Shown here one piece after another: positions 25,973 through 33,877 of a stretch of 47,670 nucleotides of DNA. Position numbers and translations under genes: made by a program. Each line of letters begins with the position of its first letter. Position 1 is the first letter of the stretch. The notes under the pieces were generated by a model. That model was not told the DNA's origin. It made no database searches and saw only the letters and a program-made list of their open reading frames with translations. This stretch comes from UBA5195 sp034432755 (GTDB lineage: Bacteria > Chloroflexota > Anaerolineae > Anaerolineales > Villigracilaceae): contig DAOUBQ010000100.1 in assembly GCA_034432755.1 (NCBI GenBank), positions 1-47,670 of the forward strand. Direction: 5' to 3'.

Positions 25973-27008
25973 ACGTCGTTAAATCTACTTCGCGTGAGTA
26001 AAACAGCCGCTCGGCCAGCATCTCCAACGGGCGCGACTGCATGAGCGATGGCTCGGCATAGCATTGCTGAAAGCAGGATTGGCAAGCGGAGGGTGGTTCA
26101 CCGTATCGTTTTTGGGCCGCTTCCCAGGCTTGCTGCCAGGTATTCACTTCTAACAGGTTGACGGCACGCCCGCCCTGCTCGTCTCCGGCTTTTTCCATTG
26201 GGCGGCAGGGATAGACCAGCCAACCATCCGGTAGAATGCGAGGGGTTAGGGTGGGGTAGCAGTCGTAAGGAGTCTGTTCGAGCAGGGTGCGGAGATAGGC
26301 GCGGCTGCCCAATATCGGCGCGCCGCGCTGCTTGGTGGCCAGGACTTTTTCGATGAAGGTGCGATATTCCGGCGCGGTGAGCAGCTCGTAGCGCGGCCAA
26401 TTGTTGAAGGATTGGGGCGAGAAGGAGAGCAGGATGTTCTCGCGGGCGCAGAAATCCAGCAGGGCATCCATCCCAGGCAGGGTTTCGGGGGTCAGCACGG
26501 CATTGACGACCAGTCGGAAGCGATGCGTTGTTTGCAGCGCGGCGGCCTGCCGGGCTGCGGCGATGACCGCTTCTGCATAGGAGAGCGGCAGATGAACGGC
26601 GGCCAGCGCCAGCGGGTCGGATGAATCAAGGCTGATGACCAGCCGGTCGAGGCGCGGCAGAATCTCCAATCGTTGTGAGAGCAGCGTTCCGTTGGTAATC
26701 AGGTTGATTTCGCTGAATTTCAACTCGCCCCTGGCATAGTCCAGCAAATTGGTCAGGTACGGGAGGAGCAGCGGCTCGCCGCCCGTCAACCACAGGCGCG
26801 GGATCCAGCCCCGGATGACCCGCAGGATTTTCTGCGCCGCTTCCAGGCCGGGCGGGATGGTCATGGTTTGATTGCGCCGCGCGCCGAAATCTTCGCAGTA
26901 GGCGCAGTTCAGGTTGCACTGCGTGGTGACGTAGTAAATTGCCAGGCGCGGAAACAGGTCGCGCTGGCCGCGCGCAATTTTGAGCAAGTTGCGGGCGTAG
27001 GTGCGCAT
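25959..27008 (-). CDS. Radical SAM protein with C-terminal Cys-rich (SPASM-like) segment
   Basis: A 349-residue protein. The radical SAM cluster motif CX3CX2C is at C-NLN-C-AY-C (about 33-40), preceded by YYVTTQ. GGEPLL, the SAM-binding GGE motif, follows near 77. The C-terminus has extra Cys (CRPME, then CQSCFQQC) likely to hold a second Fe-S cluster. Such proteins modify peptides or carry out anaerobic biosynthesis. No precursor peptide gene is obvious nearby. The start abuts the stop of the upstream TM protein gene (one shared base), so translation is coupled. Confidence 0.88.
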   Translation of the reverse strand: MRTYARNLLKIARGQRDLFPRLAIYYVTTQCNLNCAYCEDFGARRNQTMTIPPGLEAAQKILRVIRGWIPRLWLTGGEPLLLPYLTNLLDYARGELKFSEINLITNGTLLSQRLEILPRLDRLVISLDSSDPLALAAVHLPLSYAEAVIAAARQAAALQTTHRFRLVVNAVLTPETLPGMDALLDFCARENILLSFSPQSFNNWPRYELLTAPEYRTFIEKVLATKQRGAPILGSRAYLRTLLEQTPYDCYPTLTPRILPDGWLVYPCRPMEKAGDEQGGRAVNLLEVNTWQQAWEAAQKRYGEPPSACQSCFQQCYAEPSLMQSRPLEMLAERLFYSREVDLTTYAPG

Positions 27009-27457
27009 TAATGCGTTTTATGCCAGGTTTCAATGGCTTCGCGGAGGAGCGTTTTCAGGGTTTCGTCGGGCAGGGCGTCAATTTCTGTGAACGTCTGTCC
27101 GTTGACGTGAATTTCCAGCCCGCCATCGGGCGCGCTGCCGAAGTCCACCTGATACTTGCTCCATTCAGGATGTTCTGCCAGCCGGGCCTGCACGATGTCC
27201 TCAATTTGCTCGGCAAACGGGGCGGCCAGTTTTTCTCCGGGGTCGTGGTCGAAAACCTGCACGCCTTCGTCGTCTGCCAGGGTGGCAGCGATAGTTTCGG
27301 CAGGCGGGGTTTGGCGCATCCATTCTGGCTTGGTGTTGGTTGGGGAGGTCAAGTCAATCTGATTTCCTTTACGGAATAACAAGACCAGCGCAACCACCAT
27401 TGTCAGTCCGGCCAATCCGCCGATTGCCAGGACGAGTATCAGGCTGCTTAAGGACAT
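27008..27457 (-). CDS. Small membrane-anchored protein of unknown function
   Basis: A 149-residue protein. One N-terminal TM helix (about 5-28) is followed by a basic stop (FRKGN) and a soluble, acidic domain (about 50-149) of mixed alpha/beta character. I do not recognise the family. It opens the operon with the radical SAM, flavoenzyme and peptidase genes. Two ATG codons are adjacent (27460 and 27457); AAGGAG is better spaced from the second, which I chose. Confidence 0.75.
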   Translation of the reverse strand: MSLSSLILVLAIGGLAGLTMVVALVLLFRKGNQIDLTSPTNTKPEWMRQTPPAETIAATLADDEGVQVFDHDPGEKLAAPFAEQIEDIVQARLAEHPEWSKYQVDFGSAPDGGLEIHVNGQTFTEIDALPDETLKTLLREAIETWHKTH

Positions 27458-27491
27458 CATTTTTCTCCTTGTTGGATTGCTGTGCTATGCT

Positions 27492-27521
27492 ATTGTACAA
27501 CACCTGGCAGATGATTTTCAA
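27492..27521 (-). promoter_or_regulatory. Promoter of the TM/radical SAM/flavoenzyme/peptidase operon
   Basis: On the minus strand, TTGAAA (27521-27516), an 18-base spacer and TACAAT (27497-27492). It overlaps the end of the DUF418 gene. Transcription would start near 27485, with the AAGGAG ribosome site at 27470-27465. Confidence 0.6.
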
Positions 27522-28687
27522 ACTTTGCGGCGAAAGGGTTGTTTTTGCATGTAGGTGAGTGAACGCCACAGCCATTCGAGCGGGCCAAATTGGAAGCGCG
27601 TCAGCCACCATCGGCTTAAACTCACCTGCAGCATAAAGATTGCCACTGAAATGCCCAATAGCCCGGCTGTGCCAACTTTTTCATACAGCCCCAGCCCGTA
27701 GCCGTTGAAAATTAAGGAGCAAAGCACCGATTGCAAGACGTAATTGGTGAGCGCCATCCGCCCAACCTGGCTGAGCGGTTCAAGCCATTTTGCGCCGCTG
27801 GTGTGCATCCAGAGCAGGCACAGCCCGCAGACATAGGCGGTGGAAAGTCCCAGTGCGCCAATCATAAAATCGAGGTTTTTCAGCCAGGTGGTTTCGAGCC
27901 AGTGGTGAATGATGTTGAAAACGATTCCGGTGAGCAGCCCAAGCGCGAGCATTTTTTTCAGCAAGGGGCGTTTTTCGTTCGGGTTTTCAAAAAACCTGGC
28001 TCTTCCGGCCAGCAAGCCAAGCAAAAAAAGCGCCATTACGTTTCCGCTTTGTATTTGGGCGACTCTGACAAAGATAATCATGCTTGCCCAGGTCTGAAAT
28101 TGCACAACGGTCAGGAATGAACCCTGCTGGTAAATTTCGCGTCCCAGTGCAGCGAGGTTGGGCAGGTGTAATTCGAGCGTTTGTGAGGTGAGGCTAAACA
28201 GGTAGTTCAAAGCGAAGAATATCCCGGCCCACAGAATGAGAGTCTGGCTTGAGCGTTTACGAAATGCCAGCAAAAGGAAGCCCAACAGCGCATACAGGCG
28301 CAAAATGTCATCTACCCAGAACAAAATTGCATGGAGCAGGCCAATTCCAAGCAATATCGCCAGGCGGCGAGGGTAGAACGTCATCAGCGAGCGGCCTTTG
28401 CTTTCGGCGCGCGCCATCTGCACCGAGAATCCAATTCCAAACAAGAAGGAGAAAATGGTGAAGAACTTGCCATCGGCCAGGTACAACACCGCTAAATCGG
28501 CTATCTCATCATACCGGGGCAGGTGGCTCGTAATTTTGTACCCTGGCAGGTAAGAGGGGGTGGCAAACCCTATGATGTTGACCACCAGGATGCCGAAAAT
28601 GGCAAATCCGCGCAGGATGTCTAGAATATGAATGCGTTCGGAGGCTTTAACAGGCTGCAAGAGGGTTGAAAGGTTCGATTCGTTCAT
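27518..28687 (-). CDS. DUF418 family membrane protein (YeiB-like)
   Basis: A 389-residue, highly hydrophobic protein with about eight to ten TM helices. The start RIHILDILRGFAIFGILVVNI and the end FGPLEWLWRSLTY are diagnostic of the DUF418 family; these are integral membrane proteins of unclear function, related to acyltransferase-like membrane proteins. A GCGGGGA ribosome site precedes the ATG. It is apparently a single gene. Its function is not established. Confidence 0.92.
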   Translation of the reverse strand: MNESNLSTLLQPVKASERIHILDILRGFAIFGILVVNIIGFATPSYLPGYKITSHLPRYDEIADLAVLYLADGKFFTIFSFLFGIGFSVQMARAESKGRSLMTFYPRRLAILLGIGLLHAILFWVDDILRLYALLGFLLLAFRKRSSQTLILWAGIFFALNYLFSLTSQTLELHLPNLAALGREIYQQGSFLTVVQFQTWASMIIFVRVAQIQSGNVMALFLLGLLAGRARFFENPNEKRPLLKKMLALGLLTGIVFNIIHHWLETTWLKNLDFMIGALGLSTAYVCGLCLLWMHTSGAKWLEPLSQVGRMALTNYVLQSVLCSLIFNGYGLGLYEKVGTAGLLGISVAIFMLQVSLSRWWLTRFQFGPLEWLWRSLTYMQKQPFRRKV

Positions 28688-28880
28688 GTTTCCCCGCTAT
28701 GAAAAGGTGAATTGAGACTTTCTCTACCGAAAAAAACCTTGTCGAACCGTGAAGCGCGCCAAGTTTTGAAGGTTTCACGTATTGAAAAAGAAAAAAAGAT
28801 TTTCTTAGCGCACTTTGCGTTGTTTGCGGTTCGTTTCTTCTCTGTGTTTTTTTGTAAGAGGCTTGTGCGTGCCGGTCAGT
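28688..28880. other. Intergenic region with AT-rich tract
   Basis: This gap between the ABC ATPase gene (which ends at 28881) and the DUF418 start contains A-rich runs and a short CGTGAA/TTCACG inverted repeat (around 28748-28780). I see no gene in it. Confidence 0.4.
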
Positions 28881-29690
28881 TTAAGATTGCACGAGGGTTC
28901 GGTATGCTTTCAGGAACTCTGTCTGGTTTGTGACGGTTTGCGAAATTCCCAGTCGTTTTGCAAGCCGGGTGAGTTGGGGCGGTTCAACATAGGTTTGGGC
29001 CAGAATCTCTTCCTGCCCCAGGACCTCGCGTGATGGGCCATCGAGCAGAATCTCTCCCTGCGAGAGCGCAATCACCCGCTCAAAATTCTCAGCACAAAAG
29101 TCAATGTCATGCGTGATGGTGATGACAGTTTTGCCCTGTTGTTTGAGATGGTTAATAATTCGGGCAATGCGCGCCACGGAAGCAGCATCTTGCCCGGTGG
29201 TGGGTTCATCAAAGATGATGATGGGTGTATCCATCGAGAGAATGGATGCGAGGGCCGTCATCTTACGCCAGGTTGGCGATAAATCATACGGGTTGGCCTC
29301 GCGTTTTTGGCGCAGTTCGGTCAGTTCGAGGGCCTGTTCAACCAGCGCGGCTGTTCTTTGGGGGTCGAAGCCAAGATTTTTGGGGCCAAACGCAATTTCC
29401 TCGCCAACGGTTTTGCAAAACAGCTGCTCATCGGGGTTTTGGAAGACATACCCAACCCGTGCCGCCAGTTTTGCCACTGTTACCTCGCGCGTGTTCCAGT
29501 CTCCAATGAAGACGTTGCCGCGCGTGGGCTGGAGCAGGCCGTTGAGATGTTTGACCAGGGTGGTCTTGCCTGCTCCGTTTTGTCCAACGATAGCGACTTG
29601 TTCACCAGATTGGATGGAGAGAGAAATCCCACGCAGCGCGTTCATGCCGCCGGGGTAGGTGTGATGCAGGGTTTGGATGGTGATATTCAT
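28881..29690 (-). CDS. ABC transporter ATP-binding protein, energy-coupling factor/CbiO type, with altered signature motif
   Basis: A 269-residue protein. Walker A is GQNGAGKTT, the Q-loop is YVFQNPDEQLF (the PDEQ form typical of ECF ATPases), Walker B is IIIFDEPTTGQD and the switch His is in THDIDF. The signature motif, normally LSGGQ, reads LSPTWRKMTALAS. The C-terminal extension (about 215-269) fits EcfA proteins. In ECF transporters two ATPases and EcfT power vitamin or metal uptake, but no EcfT or S-component is in the window. The ATG at 29690 lies just after a TATACT element with no ribosome site, so the mRNA may be leaderless; a TTG nine bases upstream is the alternative start. Confidence 0.88.
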   Translation of the reverse strand: MNITIQTLHHTYPGGMNALRGISLSIQSGEQVAIVGQNGAGKTTLVKHLNGLLQPTRGNVFIGDWNTREVTVAKLAARVGYVFQNPDEQLFCKTVGEEIAFGPKNLGFDPQRTAALVEQALELTELRQKREANPYDLSPTWRKMTALASILSMDTPIIIFDEPTTGQDAASVARIARIINHLKQQGKTVITITHDIDFCAENFERVIALSQGEILLDGPSREVLGQEEILAQTYVEPPQLTRLAKRLGISQTVTNQTEFLKAYRTLVQS

Positions 29691-29762
29691 TGTCCCCAAG
29701 TATAAATGAATTTCAAGCGGTTTGGGCAGGGAAGCGGGTCTGCTGTTTTTCCAGGAACTCTG

Positions 29763-30044
29763 TTACCGGTTTGAGGCTTTGTACTGGTTCAGTTTGTTTG
29801 AGAGACTGAGGTTATCTGGTTCGGTTAGGGTTGACCCATCGGGGAACACGATGGTTGGCACCGAGCGGTTGCCGCGGTTGACTTGTTTGACAAACTCTTG
29901 GGCCTGCTGGTCGGCGTCAATGTCAATATCCAGGTATGGAATGTTCATCTGGGCGAAAATGTTTCGCGCGCGGCGGCAATCGCCACACCAGGCTGTGCCA
30001 TAAAGAACGATTTGCGAAGGTTGAAAGGTATAAAGGTCTGTCAT
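29763..30044 (-). CDS. Glutaredoxin-like (mycoredoxin-type) thiol oxidoreductase
   Basis: A 93-residue thioredoxin-fold protein with active site C-GD-C (about residues 20-23) and the cis-Pro motif SVPTIVFPDG. Its size and motif fit mycoredoxin/glutaredoxin-like proteins that reduce mixed disulfides. It lies 12 bases downstream of a second, related gene, so the two form a tandem pair in one operon. The electron donor is unknown. Confidence 0.88.
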   Translation of the reverse strand: MTDLYTFQPSQIVLYGTAWCGDCRRARNIFAQMNIPYLDIDIDADQQAQEFVKQVNRGNRSVPTIVFPDGSTLTEPDNLSLSNKLNQYKASNR

Positions 30045-30056
30045 GAGTGCTGTTCT

Positions 30057-30320
30057 TTACCTTATTTTTTCAAATAAGGCTTCATCAGAGGGTTCAATCA
30101 TCATGCTTCCATCAGGGAAGAATAGGGTGGGAATGCGCACCCGGCGGGTCAGTTTTTCCACAAATCGGTAGGCTTCCTGGTCTTTGCCAACATCTACTTC
30201 AAGATATTCAATGTTATGACTGTTTAGAAACGCTTTCGAGCGTTTGCAGTCGGGGCACCACGAAGTAGTGTACATCACGATTTTGGAGGGCTTGGTATTG
30301 TAAAGGTCTTGTTCGCTCAT
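30057..30320 (-). CDS. Glutaredoxin-like thiol oxidoreductase
   Basis: An 87-residue protein with active site C-PD-C (about 22-25) and cis-Pro motif RIPTLFFPDG. It is clearly a paralogue of the 29763-30044 product (both have an SK/QIV-Y-T-WC-DC start). A GGGAG ribosome site is visible. It is the first gene of the pair. Confidence 0.88.
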   Translation of the reverse strand: MSEQDLYNTKPSKIVMYTTSWCPDCKRSKAFLNSHNIEYLEVDVGKDQEAYRFVEKLTRRVRIPTLFFPDGSMMIEPSDEALFEKIR

Positions 30321-30638
30321 GTGGGCGCTCCCGCGTGGCGATTTGTTTGTAAAAACAAGTCAATTATATCTTTTTGCGGCTTATTTGGCAAAAGCCGAGC
30401 CGTGTGTCACAGCAATTCCAAATCTGAAATTCTCTACTGTATATTTTGGGTGTTTACCGCCAAGAGCGCGAAGAACGCCAAGGGTTCAAGGGCGTCTTTG
30501 CGTTCTTGGCGGGCTTGGCGGTGAATTTCTGGCGTTTGTACGGGAGCAAATTTCGCATTTTGTTCGTTTTTGACGATTTGAGCCCTTTTTGTGGGAGAGA
30601 TTTGAATTTGGAATTGCTGCGTGTGTCAGCAGATCCAA
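30321..30638. other. Intergenic region with a palindromic repeat
   Basis: This 318-base gap contains the imperfect palindrome at 30456-30522. I see no gene that I can support; the open frames here come from the repeat. Confidence 0.5.
30456..30522. repeat. REP-like imperfect palindrome
   Basis: Arms of 27 bases at 30456-30482 and 30496-30522 (ACCGCCAAG ... AAGAACGC and the reverse complement) differ at about six positions. The sequence type, built from CGCCAAG units, is typical of dispersed intergenic repeats. It lies between convergent-free, same-strand genes. Confidence 0.65.
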
Positions 30639-30896
30639 TCACTGCGCTCTCAGGCGCTTCCATGCTGCTTCGGCATCGGGAATTTCGCGCGCGGCTTTGC
30701 GCAGGATGTCGAAACTATGCTCAATGAGAACATCTAACTGTTCTGGCGGGTATTCGATTCCGAAATCTGCCGCTTCGATGGCTTTAACCAGCGAACGCCG
30801 CAAGCCGCTTGCCCGCCGCGCCCAAATCGAATCGACCGACAGGCGTTCCAGCCGCGCTGTGAGCAGGCGCACCAAATCCATGCGAGAGTTTGACAT
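30639..30896 (-). CDS. Small helical protein of unknown function
   Basis: An 85-residue, Arg-rich and mostly helical protein, starting 5 bases after the upstream lipoprotein stop. No TM helix, Cys or catalytic motif is visible and the ribosome site is weak. Its tight spacing with the lipoprotein and serine hydrolase genes suggests one transcript. I do not recognise it. Confidence 0.6.
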   Translation of the reverse strand: MSNSRMDLVRLLTARLERLSVDSIWARRASGLRRSLVKAIEAADFGIEYPPEQLDVLIEHSFDILRKAAREIPDAEAAWKRLRAQ

Positions 30897-30901
30897 CTTG
30901 T

Positions 30902-31672
30902 TTATTGACAGGTCACAGTGACCGGGCTGCTTCGGGCGCGTTCGCCTTGTCTGTAGACTTCGACGACGTAAGTGAGTGAGCCGCCTGACGCCACGAAGGC
31001 CACGTCGGTGTAGGTGGTGGTGTTGGGTCCAAAGGAGACAATCACCTGGTCGTTGCGATAGATGTTAAAACCATCTTCGTTTTGAGAATTATCGGACCAC
31101 GCCAATTGCACGGTGGCATTACTCCCGCCCGAAGCGTAGACACACGAATAGGTCCAACTCTTCCAGGCTGGGGCCTTGGGCGGCGCGGCGGTGGGGGTGG
31201 GTGGGGCGGTGACGGTTGGTAGAGTGTGAAGACTGCCCGATGTTTTGGCAAAATCACCTGCCACCCAGCAGGTTCCCTCGCCGTTGGGGTTTTTGATGAG
31301 CCAGAAATTGCCCTGCTCGGACTTTCCTGTGATTTCCGCCTTTTGCCCGCTGCGCGCAACGGTGATGACCTCGTAGGAAGTGCCAGGGCCGCTCCGGCAG
31401 TTGGTATCGCCCTCGAAGCGCGCGGTTGGCGTTTCGTAGGTGGGTGTGATGGTGGGCGTTGGGGTTGCAGTGACGTTGGGGGTACTGCTTGGGGCGGGTG
31501 TGTTGGTTCGGGTTGGGGCGGGTGTATAGAGCGCCTCCAGGGTTTGGGCGGCGATGGTGCTGACCAGTCCTGCATCTACTGTTGGGGCGGCTTGCGGCGC
31601 AGACCGGGGCAAGTTGCAGGCGGCCAACACCCAGGCCAGGAAGAGCAACCAAATGGGGTGAATACGGTTCAT
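30902..31672 (-). CDS. SH3-like domain lipoprotein with Thr-Pro linker and FN3-like domain
   Basis: A 256-residue protein. The lipoprotein signal peptide ends in WVLAAC. A Thr/Pro/Asn-rich linker (about 50-80) follows, then an SH3-like domain (NCRSGPGTSYEVI, ending CWVAGDFA) and, after a second Pro/Thr linker, a fibronectin III-like domain (QLAWSDNSQNEDGFNIYR). The layout parallels the 15678-16484 product. I chose the start at MNRIHP (31672), one base past the stop of the upstream serine hydrolase gene. A cell-surface role is likely. Confidence 0.82.
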   Translation of the reverse strand: MNRIHPIWLLFLAWVLAACNLPRSAPQAAPTVDAGLVSTIAAQTLEALYTPAPTRTNTPAPSSTPNVTATPTPTITPTYETPTARFEGDTNCRSGPGTSYEVITVARSGQKAEITGKSEQGNFWLIKNPNGEGTCWVAGDFAKTSGSLHTLPTVTAPPTPTAAPPKAPAWKSWTYSCVYASGGSNATVQLAWSDNSQNEDGFNIYRNDQVIVSFGPNTTTYTDVAFVASGGSLTYVVEVYRQGERARSSPVTVTCQ

Positions 31673-31673
31673 G

Positions 31674-33047
31674 TTAACTTTTCGGGTGAAGCCGTCCGCC
31701 CATGCGCAAGAAGCGCACCTGACCGGTTTCATCGCGCAGGAATTCGCACAGCGCGCCTTTGCGGGGTTCGTCCAGCCCTACCAGGCGGTCGGCATCATAG
31801 AAAGCTAGCCGGACATCCGGTTCGGGCGGGCCGGGCGGCGAGTGCGGGGTTGGAAATCCGCCGCGCGGGAGGTCCTTTTTGAGCAGGTAGCCGTCTTGGG
31901 CAAACAAGTCAAATGCCGAGAGCGGCAGTTCGTAATGTCCGGTGAATTCGGCCAGTTCCTGGTCGGTTTTTTGAATGGGCTGGGGCGAGGGGATGGATGC
32001 GTCGAAGTAGGTTTCCAGCGTCCATTTGAGCAGGCTGTCGGTGATAATGCCGCCCTCGTTGCTGTTGGTCAGCAAGGCGATGGCAAAATCTTCTTGTGGA
32101 ATGAAATAGAACAGGGCTTGCTGGCCGTGCGTTGCGCCGCCGTGACCGTAGATTTTTAGTCCGTTGGCTACGCGGATAAACCAGGTTAATCCCATTTTGC
32201 CGCGCCCACCGGCATCTACCTGTTCGATGCGCATGGCTTCGAGTGTTTCGCGTTTTATGACCGGTTCGCCGTGGGAGTTTGTCCCATCCCCCATCTGAAA
32301 GCGGCCGTAGGCCAGCAAGTCGCGCACGGTGCTGACCACGCCGCCAACGCAGTTCCCAGCCCGGCCAATGGCCCAGGGGCGGGCTACTTTCACCTTTTTG
32401 CCGATTTTCTGGTGTCCGACGGCGAAGCGGTGCGTAATCAACACGTCGCTTGGGAAGAAAAAGGTCATCTTCAGGCCGAGCGGGTTGAGAATCAATTCCT
32501 GGGCGGCTTGTTCGTAGGGCTTATCGGTCAGGACTTCGATGATGCGCCCGGCGAGGTTGAATCCGGTGTTGCAATAGGACCAGGGCCCGCCCAGCGGCGT
32601 GACCTGCGGCAGTTTGCGGATTTTCTTGACCATTTTTTGCAGGGCGTCGTCGCCGTTGCCGAAGTCATCAAAGTAGTCGCCCAGCCAGCCGCCGGTATGG
32701 GTGAGCAGGTGGCGAGTGGTGAGATGTTTTTCAACTTCGGGGTCGCTCATTTTGAATTTGGGCAAGATTTTGCGAACAGGGGTATCTAAATCGAACTGAC
32801 CCTGTTCGGCCAAGCGCATTAAAATTGTGCCGGTGAAGGTTTTGCTAATCGAACCAACCTGAAAGAGCGTATCAGGCGTCACGCGCAGGGGATGTTCCAC
32901 ACTGGTACGGCCAAAACCAACGGCGTATTCCTGACCGTCATGATAGACGCCAAGCGCCGCGCCCGGCACTTTGAGTCGCTTCATTTCGCTTTGAATGAGT
33001 TGGCAAAGCCGTTGAAATTTGGGTTCGAGTACATCAAGGGAGGGCAT
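31674..33047 (-). CDS. Serine hydrolase of the beta-lactamase/D-Ala-D-Ala peptidase (class C) family
   Basis: A 457-residue protein. The active-site S-x-x-K is SISK (in VGSISKTFTG), the second motif is YCN (SYCNTGFN) and the third is the HGG of GHGGATHGQ. Family members hydrolyse esters, peptides or beta-lactams. No signal peptide is seen at the chosen start MPSLDV (33047), so it is probably cytoplasmic, possibly an esterase or aminopeptidase. A TAAAAT element lies about 40 bases upstream. Confidence 0.88.
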   Translation of the reverse strand: MPSLDVLEPKFQRLCQLIQSEMKRLKVPGAALGVYHDGQEYAVGFGRTSVEHPLRVTPDTLFQVGSISKTFTGTILMRLAEQGQFDLDTPVRKILPKFKMSDPEVEKHLTTRHLLTHTGGWLGDYFDDFGNGDDALQKMVKKIRKLPQVTPLGGPWSYCNTGFNLAGRIIEVLTDKPYEQAAQELILNPLGLKMTFFFPSDVLITHRFAVGHQKIGKKVKVARPWAIGRAGNCVGGVVSTVRDLLAYGRFQMGDGTNSHGEPVIKRETLEAMRIEQVDAGGRGKMGLTWFIRVANGLKIYGHGGATHGQQALFYFIPQEDFAIALLTNSNEGGIITDSLLKWTLETYFDASIPSPQPIQKTDQELAEFTGHYELPLSAFDLFAQDGYLLKKDLPRGGFPTPHSPPGPPEPDVRLAFYDADRLVGLDEPRKGALCEFLRDETGQVRFLRMGGRLHPKS

Positions 33048-33181
33048 ACGGGTCGCCTTTCCATCTTGGGTGGTTCGGTTCGATGACCTAATTTTACACC
33101 ATCCTGCCAATGGAGTTCGGGGTTCCCTGGCTTTGACCCAAAATTGGGAGATTTTGGACTCCTGTTCATCACCGTACAGTT
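33048..33181. other. Non-coding gap upstream of the serine hydrolase gene
   Basis: A minus-strand TAAAAT lies near 33095, with no good -35. I see nothing else here. Confidence 0.35.
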
Positions 33182-33638
33182 TCAACGTTGGATGCGGACG
33201 CGAGCCGATGAACGCGGACAAAACCGCTCGCCGACAATTGACACGCCATTGGGGGTCATGGGGTACAGGCCGCGCCAGGTGCGGCGGACTTTGATGTTTT
33301 GCAGGCAGGGCATGATACCCATCATTTGTTTGGCCACCTGCGGCAGGAACACCGAGGTTTCGCGGGTATCCATGCCCACAATCGGCGGGTTGGGGGTGAT
33401 GCAGAAGATGATTTGCCCGGTGTGATTCTGGTAGAAGTAGTCATTGGCCGAATCTTCGGTCGGGTGGATGTCCACCACCATCGGGCGCAGGAAGTGGCCC
33501 ACCGGCTCGGTGATGCCGCCTTCGTGTGAATCGGGCTGGACGGGGACCTCCACCCCCGCCAGGGCGGCGACCTGCCAGCGGCGTTGACCACCATCGCGGC
33601 CTGGTAGGCGCCTTTGTTGGTTCGGACGCCGGTTAATC
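33182..33638 (-). pseudogene. Remnant of an FAD-dependent amine oxidoreductase (sarcosine oxidase/DadA-like), frameshifted and truncated
   Basis: Reading the minus strand, TGVRTNKGAYQAAMVVNAAG is in one frame. The continuation QVAALAGVEVPVQP, then DSHEGGITEPVGHFLRP and TWRGLYPMTPNGVSIVG, is in another. These are consecutive blocks of DadA/sarcosine-oxidase flavoproteins, so a small deletion near 33575-33585 shifts the frame. The N-terminal FAD-binding half and the last C-terminal segment are missing. It cannot make a working enzyme. Confidence 0.7.
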
Positions 33639-33640
33639 CA

Positions 33641-33740
33641 CCGGGTCGAGGCCGACGGCGATCGGCAGGGTGTCGAAGGCGAAGGTTTTTTCAGTGCCGG
33701 GGATGGGCTTCCAGTCTGTATCAATATCCGGCTGGGAAAC
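33641..33740 (-). pseudogene. Short fragment of a second flavoprotein (NAD(P)/FAD oxidoreductase)
   Basis: A minus-strand reading of DWKPIPGTEKTF followed by DTLPIAVGLDPVD, ending in a stop, resembles the segment before the second FAD motif of HcnB/opine-oxidase-type oxidoreductases. These are commonly encoded beside a DadA-like subunit. The piece is about 33 residues long and directly abuts the other remnant, so a deletion probably fused the two genes. The call is from short similarity only. Confidence 0.45.
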
Positions 33741-33784
33741 ATTCCGTAAAGAAAAAAGCCCTGCAGGTTTTTGAATCTATTGCA

Positions 33785-33801
33785 TAACGCAATTTGCGTT
33801 A
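33785..33801. promoter_or_regulatory. Perfect 17-base palindrome (candidate operator)
   Basis: TAACGCAATTTGCGTTA reads the same on both strands around a central T. It ends nine bases before the -35 box of the promoter at 33810, a position suited to an activator or repressor. The regulator is unknown; the GntR (38691) and Lrp/AsnC (43585) proteins are local candidates. Confidence 0.6.
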
Positions 33802-33809
33802 CCAACCAA

Positions 33810-33838
33810 TTGACTTGTCTAGGCCTTTCTGCTAAACT
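33810..33838 (+). promoter_or_regulatory. Promoter of the purine catabolic island
   Basis: TTGACT (33810-33815), exactly 17 bases, then TAAACT (33833-33838). Transcription would start near 33845, inside the second palindrome. It leads into the 8-oxoguanine deaminase-like gene. Confidence 0.65.
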
Positions 33839-33843
33839 AGAAG

Positions 33844-33854
33844 TTGTCAGACAA
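33844..33854. promoter_or_regulatory. Palindrome at the transcription start (candidate GntR-type operator)
   Basis: TTGTCAGACAA is a perfect inverted repeat around a central A and fits the general GT-N3-AC layout of GntR-family sites (TNGTNNNACNA for the FadR group). It sits on the predicted transcription start, where a repressor would block initiation. Confidence 0.5.
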
Positions 33855-33877
33855 ATTTTGCAGTTTTGGAATGTTTC

